57,252 nucleotides of DNA from assembly GCA_021413825.1 (NCBI GenBank), contig JAIOPQ010000112.1, positions 1 to 57,252 of the forward strand, written 5' to 3'. The notes beneath the pieces are model-generated. The model made no database searches. It was not told the DNA's origin and saw only the letters and a list, made by a program, of their open reading frames with translations. The stretch comes from Spirochaetia bacterium. GTDB lineage: Bacteria; Spirochaetota; Leptospiria; Leptospirales; Leptonemataceae. Of this stretch, positions 25,937 to 34,927 are shown piece by piece. The stretch's first letter is position 1. Each line of letters begins with the position of its first letter. Both the position numbers and the translations under genes were made by a program.

Positions 25937-28024
25937 TTAGAGTGGATGCTTTTTCTTTGTGTCTTGCATACGCTCAACGGAAACAACACCAGACACAGCC
26001 ATTACGCTGTCTATAATGTCGCGCAAATGATCCACGTGCTCGATTTCGATGAGGAATCGGGCACGCATCAGGTCACCGGCCGTGCGGGGAAGTTCTGCTT
26101 CTGCTTTTAGAATATTCGTGTGTGTCTTGGTAATCTCACCCACTAGATCAAGGTAGAGTCCCTGGCGATCCCGGGCATGAATATCGATTTGAACCGGATA
26201 TTTTTCCGTGAGGCCTTCCCAACGTACGTGGATCATACGATCCTTTTCGTGCGTTTCGGCGGCCAGATTTGGACAATCGACGCGGTGAATCGTTACTCCA
26301 CGACCTCGCGTCACAAATCCAACGATTCGATCGCCGGGAACAGGAGTACAACAACCAGCATAACGCACAGGAATGTCTTTTGCGCCAGCAACTTCGATTG
26401 GAACCCGGCGCGGATCCGCAGTCTTTGCGCGGCGAATCCTGAGCTCTGAAATATTGTTGAGATGTTTTTCCGTGAGCCCTTCAAGGTTGAGGGATTCATC
26501 TTCCTTGCCACCCTCGTCCTGATCATCTTCCTGTTTGCGAAAGTAAGCCCGGAGCTTTTGTGCAGCCCTCGGCGATTGAAGATACCGCAGCCAGTTTGGT
26601 GATGGATTGGGATTTTTCTCTGTAATTATTTCAACTCGGTCTCCGCTCTTTAGTTCAGTGCGTAGCGGTACCATGCGATCGTTAACTTTTGCACCTTTGC
26701 AGCGCAGACCAACCTGAGTGTGAATTCTAAATGCAAAATCCAGAACGCTTGAGCCAACGGGTAAATCGATTATATCACCCTTTGGTGTGAAAACGTATAC
26801 TTCGTCCGAATCCAGTTCCTGCTTCAGGTCTTCGATGAATTCTCCTGAGTCTCCACCAATCTCTGTTAGCCCCGTCAGGCGCTCAAGCCAGCGATGTTTT
26901 TCAGCACCGTCAACAGCACTCTTATAGAGCCAGTGCGCTGCTATCCCGTGCTCAGCGCGTTCATCCATATCCTTTGTGCGAATCTGAATTTCAAGAGGCT
27001 TCCCATCCGGTCCAAGTACAGTTGTGTGAAGGCTCTGATATCCGTTAACCTTTGGAGTTGCGATGTAGTCTTTGAATCGCCCGTGGATCGGAGTCCAGAG
27101 AGTATGTACAATTCCAAGTGCGCCGTAGCAGTCTTTAATCTCATCTACTATGATGCGAATTCCACGCAGATCATAGATCTGTCCTAGATGTTTATCCTGG
27201 TTCACCATCTTTTGATGGATAGAGAACATGTGCTTGGCTCTTCCATCGATGCGTGCTTCAATCTTAATTTCAGAAAGTCTGCGTTTCAAGATCTTGCGAA
27301 CTGTTTCCAGGAAATCTTCAAGCTCGCCGCGGGACTGTTTGAGGCCTTCTACAATTTCGCGATACGCCTCGGAATTGAGGCGCATGAATGCAAGGTCTTC
27401 CAGTTCGGATTTGACGCGAAACATGCCCAGCCGTCCCGCAATTGGCGCGTATATCTGTAGAACTTCGTTGGCGATTCGCTCAACTTTTTCTGGCTTTTGA
27501 AACTGAAGCGTGCGCATGTTGTGGAGCTTATCTGCGAGCTTGATTAGAATTACGCGGACGTCACGCGCTGTTGCAAGTAGCATGAGGCGAATATTCTCCG
27601 CAGCTTCGCGCTCCTTGAGGCGTTTGATTTCTGGACCGGCCAGACCCATGGCCCTGGCTCTGTCCTTTTTAACCGTGGAAATCTTGGTTACCGCTTTGAC
27701 CAAGGAGTGGATTTCCGGGCCAAATTCCGACTGGATATTCTCCTCCCCGAATGCGGTGTCTTCTACCACATCGTGCAGAAGGCCTGCTGCAACCGTATGG
27801 TTATCCAGGCCCCAGTCCGCCAGGTTTGCCGCCACAGCCAGGGGGTGAATGATGTAGGGTTCGCCTGAGAGGCGTTTCTGTTCACGATGCGCGCGGTGCG
27901 CAAACTGAAATGACCGTTTGATCAGTTCTAAATCAGGCTGTTTTACCCGTTTTTCGAGCGTCTTTCGGAGTTTCCGGTAGTCTGCTAAAATTCTGAGTCC
28001 ATAAATGGGATCTTTCAGTTGCAT
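25937..28024 (-). CDS. rel: Bifunctional (p)ppGpp synthetase/hydrolase
   Basis: 695 residues from ATG 28024 (a TTG codon precedes it). Domains in order: HD hydrolase with GLLHDVVEDT and LADKLHNMRTL; synthetase with YDLRGIRIIV and GRFKDYIATPKVNGYQSLHT (RxKD type, as in bifunctional Rel rather than RelA); TGS domain with FTPKGDIIDLPVGSSVLDFAF; zinc-finger-like region with AGCCTPVPGDRIVGF; C-terminal ACT domain. It controls the stringent response. It converges on ilvB with a 25-base gap, and a good promoter lies 18-46 bases upstream of the ATG. Confidence 0.97.
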   Translation of the reverse strand: MQLKDPIYGLRILADYRKLRKTLEKRVKQPDLELIKRSFQFAHRAHREQKRLSGEPYIIHPLAVAANLADWGLDNHTVAAGLLHDVVEDTAFGEENIQSEFGPEIHSLVKAVTKISTVKKDRARAMGLAGPEIKRLKEREAAENIRLMLLATARDVRVILIKLADKLHNMRTLQFQKPEKVERIANEVLQIYAPIAGRLGMFRVKSELEDLAFMRLNSEAYREIVEGLKQSRGELEDFLETVRKILKRRLSEIKIEARIDGRAKHMFSIHQKMVNQDKHLGQIYDLRGIRIIVDEIKDCYGALGIVHTLWTPIHGRFKDYIATPKVNGYQSLHTTVLGPDGKPLEIQIRTKDMDERAEHGIAAHWLYKSAVDGAEKHRWLERLTGLTEIGGDSGEFIEDLKQELDSDEVYVFTPKGDIIDLPVGSSVLDFAFRIHTQVGLRCKGAKVNDRMVPLRTELKSGDRVEIITEKNPNPSPNWLRYLQSPRAAQKLRAYFRKQEDDQDEGGKEDESLNLEGLTEKHLNNISELRIRRAKTADPRRVPIEVAGAKDIPVRYAGCCTPVPGDRIVGFVTRGRGVTIHRVDCPNLAAETHEKDRMIHVRWEGLTEKYPVQIDIHARDRQGLYLDLVGEITKTHTNILKAEAELPRTAGDLMRARFLIEIEHVDHLRDIIDSVMAVSGVVSVERMQDTKKKHPL

Positions 28025-28041
28025 CAATCGGCTCAGAAAGA

Positions 28042-28070
28042 AATATATTCGATCAATTCGTAATTTACAA
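28042..28070 (-). promoter_or_regulatory. Promoter of rel
   Basis: On the minus strand TTGTAA (28070-28065), a 17-base spacer and TATATT (28047-28042). The start of transcription would fall about 11 bases before the ATG. Confidence 0.65.
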
Positions 28071-28130
28071 CCAGAAAAATGCTATTAGTTCCGACCAGAC
28101 GACCCGGAAATGGCGCACTGAGATTTTAGC

Positions 28131-28790
28131 ATGGCGCAGCGGATTTTAAACTTCAATAGCCTGGACGATGCTCTAGAAGAGCTTTCTTCCATAGAGAGAT
28201 TCAGAAACGTAGAAACGACCGGTCTGTGGTCCTACTACCAGATTCTCATGCATCTGGCCGATTATCTGGAATCCAGCATGAATAACTTCAACTGGATGCA
28301 GCCCCTTTCCATGCGCCGGACCATCGGAAAGGCAAACTTCTTCAAATTGAGGCAGGCAGATAAGATGGAACCGGGCCTTGCAAACCCTTCTACGCCCAAG
28401 GTGCGCGAGGAAGGGGACGAAAAGGCTGCCTTGCAGCGTCTCAGGCGCATGATCGAAGAATATAAGAAATTCACAGGCGAACATCCTGAACATCCATTCT
28501 ACGGACTCTTAACGCGTGAGGACTGGGATTTCCTGCATCGCATTCACATGGCTCATCATCTTGGTTTTGCTCGCGAGGCCAGGAAGGTAGTTGCAAAAGC
28601 AGTCAAGAAAGCAGCAAAGCCAGCCCGGAAAGCAGTGAAGCCTGCAGGCAAGAAATCGGCCAGGAAACCGGCTAAAGCAAAGGCTAAGACTGCAAAACCT
28701 AAGAGTGCTAAGAAATCCAGTCCGGCAAAAAAATCGAAGCCAGCCAGTAAATCAAAGCCAGCAAAGAAATCAGCTAAGAAGAAACGCTGA
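28131..28790 (+). CDS. DUF1569/DinB-like protein with histone H1-like basic tail
   Basis: 219 residues. Residues 1-150 match the four-helix DUF1569/DinB-like fold, with His residues that could bind metal (ILMHLADYLE and HMAHHLGFA). Residues about 153-219 are almost only Lys, Ala, Pro and Ser in repeats of KPAKK and KSKPA type, resembling the C-terminal tail of histone H1 and bacterial H1-like proteins. The tail likely binds nucleic acid and may bring the enzyme-like domain to DNA or RNA. The left-edge protein has a similar basic segment at its N-terminus. It is divergent from rel and converges on an amidase gene. Confidence 0.85.
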   Translation: MAQRILNFNSLDDALEELSSIERFRNVETTGLWSYYQILMHLADYLESSMNNFNWMQPLSMRRTIGKANFFKLRQADKMEPGLANPSTPKVREEGDEKAALQRLRRMIEEYKKFTGEHPEHPFYGLLTREDWDFLHRIHMAHHLGFAREARKVVAKAVKKAAKPARKAVKPAGKKSARKPAKAKAKTAKPKSAKKSSPAKKSKPASKSKPAKKSAKKKR

Positions 28791-28822
28791 CGTTACGCGG
28801 CATTGGTTGGCTGAGTCGCGCC

Positions 28823-30160
28823 TCAATCGACCACAGCTCGAAAGTAATTCCCCTGGGGAAGGTCTTCATATTTCTTGAAGTTAACCGGCGCCCCTCTTGG
28901 TTTGGATCCCGTAAATTTTTTCATCTTCAGGCCGCGAAACAAAGAATAGATTCCTGCGGCCAGTGATTTTGCAACTGCATCGTCCTCTTCGAGGACCATG
29001 CTGCGATCCCTGGCAATATTCAAATGTCCAATTTCTAGATAGGCGCAGATTGCATTTGTAAACGTTGGAAGGGCATACGTACTCACAAATGGACGCACAA
29101 GTTCTCCCATGCTTCCCGGGGCGCGTCTGGCCGGCACCTGCGCTGGCAATCCCATCTGCACAAAACGAAGTAATTCGTCGCTTGCGTAGTGATTGTCACC
29201 ACCGTAACCCATGGGCCCGCCTTCACGTCTCCAGGCTTCCGCCGGACCACGTTCGCGGTCAAAGAAGCGGCCTTCCGGTCTGAATTCCTTGTATTTTATT
29301 GCGTATTGTCCCGGGCCCTGCTTTGCTGCGAGGGCCTCCCAGCCTGGAGGATCACGGTAACTCCACTGAATCATGTTATATCTTAGCCCGCGATTCTTTC
29401 CAATCCAGGGGGTTCCGTCTTTGAGCATGCGATAGCCATGATAATAGACCCACGCATCGCCTTTTGCAGATTCGAATTGAGTAAATCCATAATCGGATAC
29501 CAGCCACGCAGGCGCCCAGGGGGATTTATAGAATTCGGTGGGTTTCAGTTCGCCAATCGTAATCTTACGCAGCATTTCAAACGTCTGATAGCCCGGCGAA
29601 AGTACGGCACCCATTCCACCAGGATTTCCACCCTCGGCCGGGTTCAAGTGGAGTGCCAGGACAAGATATGGTTTTTGATGATTTATATACGATATCCGAC
29701 CCATCTGTGATTCACCGTTTTTGTCCGGAAAATCATACATGCGGTAAGGAGCATTCACCTGCGGGTCCGTTATAGGAAGGCCTCGATTCTGCCATCCGTC
29801 CGTGCGGCTCATGTCGGTGCGAAACACAATGCGGTCAAAGTCAGGTTGATCGGAAAACAAACGGAGAATCTTCTTGAACTCTTCCCAGCCCTCAGGTGTC
29901 CGCGTCATGTCCAGATAGATCTTAACCTTTTTTGAAAGAGCCAGTACGATTTCATGTTCTGTGTACTTCTGATAAATCATTCCCGATAAATAAAAATCCA
30001 GGAATTGCTTTGTAATGGGATCCCATTTGTCATCTTTTCGCGTTACGATCGCGCCCCCATGGCCAGGGTCGAGCATGATTGGAACTTCATCCGGAACTGC
30101 ACTGAGCGGAACGCATGCGGGTAGGAAAGAAAATAATATTACAACAATAGAGCGGAACAT
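28823..30160 (-). CDS. N-acetylmuramoyl-L-alanine amidase-like lipoprotein
   Basis: 445 residues from ATG 30160; a TTG at 30199 is in frame but the signal peptide starts at the ATG. MFRSIVVILFSFLPAC is a lipoprotein signal with Cys 16. PIMLDPGHGG carries the first zinc His of the amidase_3 family and YLVLALHLNPA the second His region. Amidases of this type cut between muramic acid and the peptide stem. The protein is about twice the length of the catalytic domain, with inserts at about 60-150 and 190-330, so the substrate may differ. Confidence 0.8.
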   Translation of the reverse strand: MFRSIVVILFSFLPACVPLSAVPDEVPIMLDPGHGGAIVTRKDDKWDPITKQFLDFYLSGMIYQKYTEHEIVLALSKKVKIYLDMTRTPEGWEEFKKILRLFSDQPDFDRIVFRTDMSRTDGWQNRGLPITDPQVNAPYRMYDFPDKNGESQMGRISYINHQKPYLVLALHLNPAEGGNPGGMGAVLSPGYQTFEMLRKITIGELKPTEFYKSPWAPAWLVSDYGFTQFESAKGDAWVYYHGYRMLKDGTPWIGKNRGLRYNMIQWSYRDPPGWEALAAKQGPGQYAIKYKEFRPEGRFFDRERGPAEAWRREGGPMGYGGDNHYASDELLRFVQMGLPAQVPARRAPGSMGELVRPFVSTYALPTFTNAICAYLEIGHLNIARDRSMVLEEDDAVAKSLAAGIYSLFRGLKMKKFTGSKPRGAPVNFKKYEDLPQGNYFRAVVD

Positions 30161-30177
30161 TTGTGATTTGGAAAGAA

Positions 30178-30195
30178 CGGCGCGCGCCCGCGCCG
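30178..30195 (-). terminator. GC hairpin between an exported-protein gene and the amidase gene
   Basis: On the minus strand CGGCGCG and CGCGCCG (7-bp stem, loop GGCG) are followed by TTCTTTCC. It lies 20 bases after the stop of the gene at 30215. The T run is imperfect, so it may be a partial terminator or attenuator. Confidence 0.45.
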
Positions 30196-30214
30196 TCAAG
30201 TGAATTTAAGCGTG

Positions 30215-30973
30215 TTATTTAGTGGGAGTTGCAGCGGGAGTCGTAGATGCTCCTGTGCGCACAATTCCTGAAGCATCACCAATGTCATTGCGATACTTAT
30301 CATCTACGGCTTTTGAGCGAGCCGGATCTTCGTCCATGCCTTTGAGCAAGCCTATTCCAAATAGTTTTGCAAGGCGATAGTGATCGATTGCATCCCCGTA
30401 GCGTTTGTCGCGAGTAAGATCCTGTGCTATTGCAACATGACCATACGCCGTGCGAAGGCGAGATTGATTCTTGATCAAATCTGTAGACCATTCGGTTTCA
30501 TTTCCGCTGCCAGGTTGAACTTTAAGTTCATCGCCGGAAACCGCTTTAGCCGCTTCCACCAGGATTGCGTTCGTGCGTTGCGTATAATGATCATTGAATT
30601 TTTTGTAAAGCGCAGAAACTGAAACGCGCACTTCGTCGAGTTTGCCTCTTGCCTTTACATACATCTGTCTGTAATACATAATAGAAGATTCTTCATAACG
30701 ATCCCGTATGCTTTTGAGTTCTCCGTCTGACCCGGCAACTTCTGCTCCAAAATTCGAGACCATTACGCTGAGCTTGCGAATATCTTTCTGTGTATCAGTG
30801 CGCAGGGATTCCATTCCCTTCAGGGCGTTTTGTCGATCCAGATAATTGTCTTCTGCGTCATCGTGTGTGGCAGTTTCTGCGGCCGCGGGTGTGGTCTGCG
30901 TTGCAGCCGGGGTTTGTGCTCCAAGGCCTGCAAGCGCCAGTAGAAAAACAGTGATTGAAAGTAAGTGCTTCAT
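30215..30973 (-). CDS. Exported protein of unknown function
   Basis: 252 residues. MKHLLSITVFLLALAGLGAQ is a signal peptide, probably cut after GAQ. A low-complexity Thr/Ala/Pro stretch (21-40) follows, then helical, charged sequence with coiled-coil character (48-150), and a Thr/Ala/Pro tail. A tetratricopeptide-like segment GDAIDHYRLAKLFGIGLLKG lies near 195. I do not recognise the family. It is divergent from the exported helical-repeat protein at 31061, and the two may be functionally linked. A promoter is visible directly upstream. Confidence 0.75.
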   Translation of the reverse strand: MKHLLSITVFLLALAGLGAQTPAATQTTPAAAETATHDDAEDNYLDRQNALKGMESLRTDTQKDIRKLSVMVSNFGAEVAGSDGELKSIRDRYEESSIMYYRQMYVKARGKLDEVRVSVSALYKKFNDHYTQRTNAILVEAAKAVSGDELKVQPGSGNETEWSTDLIKNQSRLRTAYGHVAIAQDLTRDKRYGDAIDHYRLAKLFGIGLLKGMDEDPARSKAVDDKYRNDIGDASGIVRTGASTTPAATPTK

Positions 30974-30978
30974 AGCAG

Positions 30979-31008
30979 TTTAGATGGTCCCGCGTCCCAG
31001 AAAGTCAA
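30979..31008 (-). promoter_or_regulatory. Promoter of the exported protein gene, close to leaderless
   Basis: On the minus strand TTGACT (31008-31003), an 18-base spacer and TCTAAA (30984-30979). Only 5 bases separate the -10 box from the ATG at 30973, and no ribosome binding site is present, so the mRNA is likely leaderless. Confidence 0.55.
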
Positions 31009-31060
31009 ATTAAAAACGCCAGAAACGGCCCTCAGCGGGGCTCAATTCGCAATTTACAGA

Positions 31061-33619
31061 ATGAAAACGCTGCATATCGTGTCATTCGTGCGGTATTATG
31101 TCGTCTTGATGCTATTCTGGGCTGTTAGCCTCGGGGCTGTTGAGACAGAAATGCAAACCAGAACCAGCAAGGTCGTCTTGACGTCGCTCAGTGTGGATCA
31201 ATGGAAGAAACTGGCTCTCGGTGATAGGCGCTGGATAGCTCCGCGCCTCCTGGACCTTGGAGTAGTAAACGCAAGTGTGCGCAATGACTTCATTGAAATC
31301 CTGGAAAGTGACACAGACCCATTCGTCCGCGCACACGGCCTTGCAGCGCGCTCATTTTTTACGCGCACAAACGATCTTACCATCCGCGACGATTTGAATA
31401 TTCTCGCCTCGCGTGCAGAAAGCGTCCAGCTGCGCGACATCTACCAATATTATTCAGCCCTCGTGGGCGGAATTCCAACGGCAACCCTTGCAAATTTTGC
31501 ATGCAAGGTTTCTGAGTTTGAAGATGCATGTCGTTTTCTTCGTCTGCGAATTCTGACTGAGTCACTTTCAGTACAGCCAGTCGTAACATACGCTCAAATG
31601 CGCGACTTGCAGAATGCATGTGCTCCCTTCCTGCTCAAGAACGCGCTCAGGCCCGCCTTCTTTCACCGATTGGGCGCTGGAGTTGCGGAGAGATTGAATC
31701 GACTCAAGCTGCCACTTGAAGCTGCAATCATTCAAGAAAGAATGTTGCGTGGAATTGAAAACGACGCCGCAAACGAAAGTAGATCCAGGATTCCATTCTA
31801 TCTTGCGTCTGCTGGAGATTTTGCATCCGCACTGCGCTACACTGAAAGCCGCGCCCTAAGAAACATGGATCTTAAAATGGCGCGCCTCGACTGGATGATT
31901 CTATCCGGGCGCTATAAGGAAGCAGTAGATTTTCTGAGTGAGTTGATCGAAAGCAACGTTGATCTTTCTGCACTGCGAGGTCGAGATCCATGGACGGGAT
32001 TTCAGTATTCGCGCGAGGGTTTGCGGTTGCGTCTGGCACTCGTTCTGCATCTTGCAGGCGATACCTCGAAGGCTGCAAGGGCCCTTGAAATGCTCAAAGA
32101 AAACAGCGGAAAGACAGAGCAGGGGGAGCCAATTGCACTTTATGCAAAGATCCGTCTGGCGCAGATTCTGCTCAAAGATAGGCCGGAATTGGCCCATAAA
32201 CTGGCGGAAGATGTAACCTACGAAGCGCAGGAAAAGGGCTGGGCTCAGCTTGAATATTTTGCAACGATTCTGGATGGTTGGGCGCTCTACTATAGTAAGC
32301 AGTATTTCAATGCTGTTGTAAATTTTACAAAAGCTGGTGGAATTGTTCAGAATCCTCCTGCAGAATACTCAAGACTACTTGGCCTCATGGCCTCGCAGCT
32401 TGCCATGGCTCCCGCTTCACCTCAAACCTACATTGTAACTCGTCTAAAGCAAATGCTGGCTGCGCGTCCGTATCATCGGGCGATCTATACAATTCGTGAT
32501 TGGGTTCCAGAGGATGCTGGAGATGATTTTTTTCTGGAGCAGGCAGTGCTCAACGCAGAAGCAAGGCGCGATCGCTGGTCAGCTTTGAGTTTGCTTGAAG
32601 AGTTTAAGCGATTGGAAGAGTATTACTTTGCCGCAGGAAACAATCCAGGCGGAATTCGCGGAATTGTAACATCAGACGTGTGGTATCGCACATTGCGGGA
32701 ATTTCCTTCTGTGCGAGCTGTTTCGCGTGGTGTGCTAGATGATGCGCCGGACAATTTGCGCACAACAATCAATAGTCTTGTAACTGTTCCGCCCTTGCGC
32801 CTGGTAGATGATTCTGCATTTCTATTTCCGTATACTCTTCGCGGCAGAGCAATCGTATATCTGGTTGCTCCGTCCCCGCCACGAAATGTGCGCGCTGCGC
32901 GCCTGATTGTGCGCGAAGACATTCCTCAAAGTGAATACGAAGTGCTTCGTGCAAAATGTCTGCGTGGTTGTCCTGACAATGCGTTTCCTGAGCTCAGGAA
33001 ACTTGCCGGATCGTTTAGAATGTTGCAGATTCAAACCAGAGCTACTGATCTGGATTTTGGCGCACTCCTCAAGCGTCCTGGCCTTGCAATCTTCCGATTC
33101 TACGATGGCTTGCTTCCAGCCAAACCCTACCAGGCACAGTATAGAGGTGCATATAGAGCGGGTTGCCCTGCAGCCGCCGGGGATGCAGCAACCTTTCCCT
33201 TTGGTGAATCCATGTTCAGTGCCGGTTTCACTGGATTTGCATTTTACTGGCCCCTTGAAACGGATGCCAGGACAGGGGAGGATGGCGAGAAGAGGCCTGT
33301 GTATCTGCGGAATTTTGTCTGCGGGGATTCCCGGGTGCGCTTCTGGGACCTGGACCGATTCTGGAATGTTCCGCCTGAATTGATCATCTATCGCGACAGG
33401 ATGGATGATGCTGATCTGGATCAGGCTTTCCTGCGATTCGCAGCTGGCTCAAACATTGTTCTGCTTGAAACCAATGCAAGCTGGACAGATGTCCATGCTG
33501 CATTCCTGCGTGAACAGGCCAGAACCGGCGCGACGTATCCTGTAATTCAGGAACGGATGCAGGCCCGTTTTCCTGATTTGATCTTTAGATTCTATTTCCC
33601 TGGACCAGCGGGGAAATAA
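31061..33619 (+). CDS. Large exported helical-repeat protein of unknown function
   Basis: 852 residues from ATG 31061 (the frame extends upstream without a clear start). Residues 1-28 are a signal peptide or membrane anchor (MKTLHIVSFVRYYVVLMLFW). Residues about 50-480 are predicted helical repeats of tetratricopeptide type, for example DLKMARLDWMILSGRYKEAVDFL and AQLEYFATILDGWALYYSKQ (the first quoted in shorter form: MARLDWMILSGRYKEAV). The C-terminal 330 residues are mixed alpha/beta with four Cys, including KCLRGCP. I recognise no catalytic motif. It probably lies in the periplasm or at the membrane as an assembly or scaffold factor. It precedes lepB by 57 bases. Confidence 0.78.
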   Translation: MKTLHIVSFVRYYVVLMLFWAVSLGAVETEMQTRTSKVVLTSLSVDQWKKLALGDRRWIAPRLLDLGVVNASVRNDFIEILESDTDPFVRAHGLAARSFFTRTNDLTIRDDLNILASRAESVQLRDIYQYYSALVGGIPTATLANFACKVSEFEDACRFLRLRILTESLSVQPVVTYAQMRDLQNACAPFLLKNALRPAFFHRLGAGVAERLNRLKLPLEAAIIQERMLRGIENDAANESRSRIPFYLASAGDFASALRYTESRALRNMDLKMARLDWMILSGRYKEAVDFLSELIESNVDLSALRGRDPWTGFQYSREGLRLRLALVLHLAGDTSKAARALEMLKENSGKTEQGEPIALYAKIRLAQILLKDRPELAHKLAEDVTYEAQEKGWAQLEYFATILDGWALYYSKQYFNAVVNFTKAGGIVQNPPAEYSRLLGLMASQLAMAPASPQTYIVTRLKQMLAARPYHRAIYTIRDWVPEDAGDDFFLEQAVLNAEARRDRWSALSLLEEFKRLEEYYFAAGNNPGGIRGIVTSDVWYRTLREFPSVRAVSRGVLDDAPDNLRTTINSLVTVPPLRLVDDSAFLFPYTLRGRAIVYLVAPSPPRNVRAARLIVREDIPQSEYEVLRAKCLRGCPDNAFPELRKLAGSFRMLQIQTRATDLDFGALLKRPGLAIFRFYDGLLPAKPYQAQYRGAYRAGCPAAAGDAATFPFGESMFSAGFTGFAFYWPLETDARTGEDGEKRPVYLRNFVCGDSRVRFWDLDRFWNVPPELIIYRDRMDDADLDQAFLRFAAGSNIVLLETNASWTDVHAAFLREQARTGATYPVIQERMQARFPDLIFRFYFPGPAGK

Positions 33620-33676
33620 TGCATCTTTTAATGCGAATAATGCTTCCCCCACGCAGCACAGGAGAAACGTAAGTAT

Positions 33677-34735
33677 ATGTCGAAACGGGGCGAAAGTCCG
33701 GTATCTTTTGTAATCTCGATGGGGATTCTAATCTTCTTCGTATTTGCATTCAAGCAGTCCATTCTAGATGCAAACAACATTCCCAGCGGTTCAATGATCC
33801 CAACGCTAAAGATAGGCGACTATCTATTTGTAAACAAGATGCGCTATTCACTGCGCGTGCCATTTACAGAATTTGAGCTCATCCGGATCGATGATCCAAA
33901 GCGCGGCGATGTAATTACCTTTATTCCTCCCACTGATCCAGATAAGCATTATGTAAAGCGCGTCACTGGACTTCCAGGCGACAGGATCCGAATTCGTAAT
34001 ATTGCCCTGTGCGATCTCTATCGCCTGTATTCTATTCCTGCTCCGGATGTGCAGCGTGCGTACAGTTGCGAAAATGGACTTCGCGGGCCCAGGGAGCCAG
34101 TTGTGGCCATGGTAGAATATCGTGCCCGGGACACGGGGCCATGGCTTAACTATGCGCCACAGGAAGTATCCGACGCTGAGACCCGTTCCCTGTTGATCGA
34201 TTCAGACAATACGGTTGTCCTGCCACCGGATGCCAATCCCACGAATAATACTTATAATAGGCTGCCAGTCGTTTTGAGAGAGAAACTGGAGCATGGCAGC
34301 CATTTCATAGTGGAGACGTCCAATCCGCCCAGAATTGAAGGGCTTTGTGAAGACATTGAAACCACGGGTTGCGTACTTAAGCCAGATGAGTATCTTTGCA
34401 TGGGTGACAATCGCGACGATTCGCAGGATTCGCGCATCATTGGGCCCATTTCCAGGGCCAGAATCCTTGGGAAAGTAGCTATAATCTATTTTAGCATCAA
34501 TTGGAAGGACGAGATCTGCGAGTCCTACGCTGGTAATTTCATGAATCGGCCCATTGAGCCAAATGAAGGCTACCAGATCCCAGATTTCCCGCCGGAAAAG
34601 CAAAGGCAGAAATGCTCTATTCTTGACGGGCAGTCCAAGATGGAATCGGTCCCGGGCTACTTAAAGCGGACGATTCTCTACAGACTCTGGCGGCTGGACG
34701 TTCGCTGGAGAAGAATAGGGAATTTGCTCAAATAG
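33677..34735 (+). CDS. lepB: Signal peptidase I
   Basis: 352 residues. One N-terminal membrane helix (about 9-25) is followed by the catalytic Ser in NIPSGSMIPTL (S39), the catalytic Lys in HYVKRVTGLPGD (K94) and box E MGDNRDDSQDSR (about 242-253). It cuts signal peptides of exported proteins on the outer face of the inner membrane. A segment of roughly 130 residues with several Cys lies between the Lys box and box E, and a C-terminal tail of about 80 residues follows, so it is longer than usual. AGGAGA lies about 11 bases before the ATG. Its last 75 bases overlap a possible antisense gene. Confidence 0.95.
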   Translation: MSKRGESPVSFVISMGILIFFVFAFKQSILDANNIPSGSMIPTLKIGDYLFVNKMRYSLRVPFTEFELIRIDDPKRGDVITFIPPTDPDKHYVKRVTGLPGDRIRIRNIALCDLYRLYSIPAPDVQRAYSCENGLRGPREPVVAMVEYRARDTGPWLNYAPQEVSDAETRSLLIDSDNTVVLPPDANPTNNTYNRLPVVLREKLEHGSHFIVETSNPPRIEGLCEDIETTGCVLKPDEYLCMGDNRDDSQDSRIIGPISRARILGKVAIIYFSINWKDEICESYAGNFMNRPIEPNEGYQIPDFPPEKQRQKCSILDGQSKMESVPGYLKRTILYRLWRLDVRWRRIGNLLK

Positions 34736-34879
34736 GTAACTTCCCATGGCGGGAAGATTGGTTCCGTTCGTTTGGAGGCTAAGCAATGCCTCACTCCTGG
34801 TTTTTCCAACCCCGGTTTGATCCTGGCTCATGGCAGCCCAGCTGCCACCAGGCAATTGTTTCAATTGAATGGAGTGCAC
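34661..34879 (-). CDS. Possible small protein, HicB-like fold
   Basis: 72 residues from GTG 34879 to TAA 34661, filling the gap between lepB and the atp operon. The sequence LKQLPGGSWAAMSQD and GVGKTRSEALLSLQ has the pattern of HicB-like or UPF0150-type domains (short beta strands, then GxTxxEALxxL), which is unlike a random antisense frame. The start is uncertain, because the frame runs on to 35029 without a clear ribosome site. It overlaps the 3' end of lepB by 75 bases. No toxin partner is present. Confidence 0.5.
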   Translation of the reverse strand: MHSIQLKQLPGGSWAAMSQDQTGVGKTRSEALLSLQTNGTNLPAMGSYLFEQIPYSSPANVQPPESVENRPL

Positions 34880-34927
34880 AAAATTAGAATCGGCTTTCCT
34901 TGGCTGTGGCTCGCTAAATATTGAATC

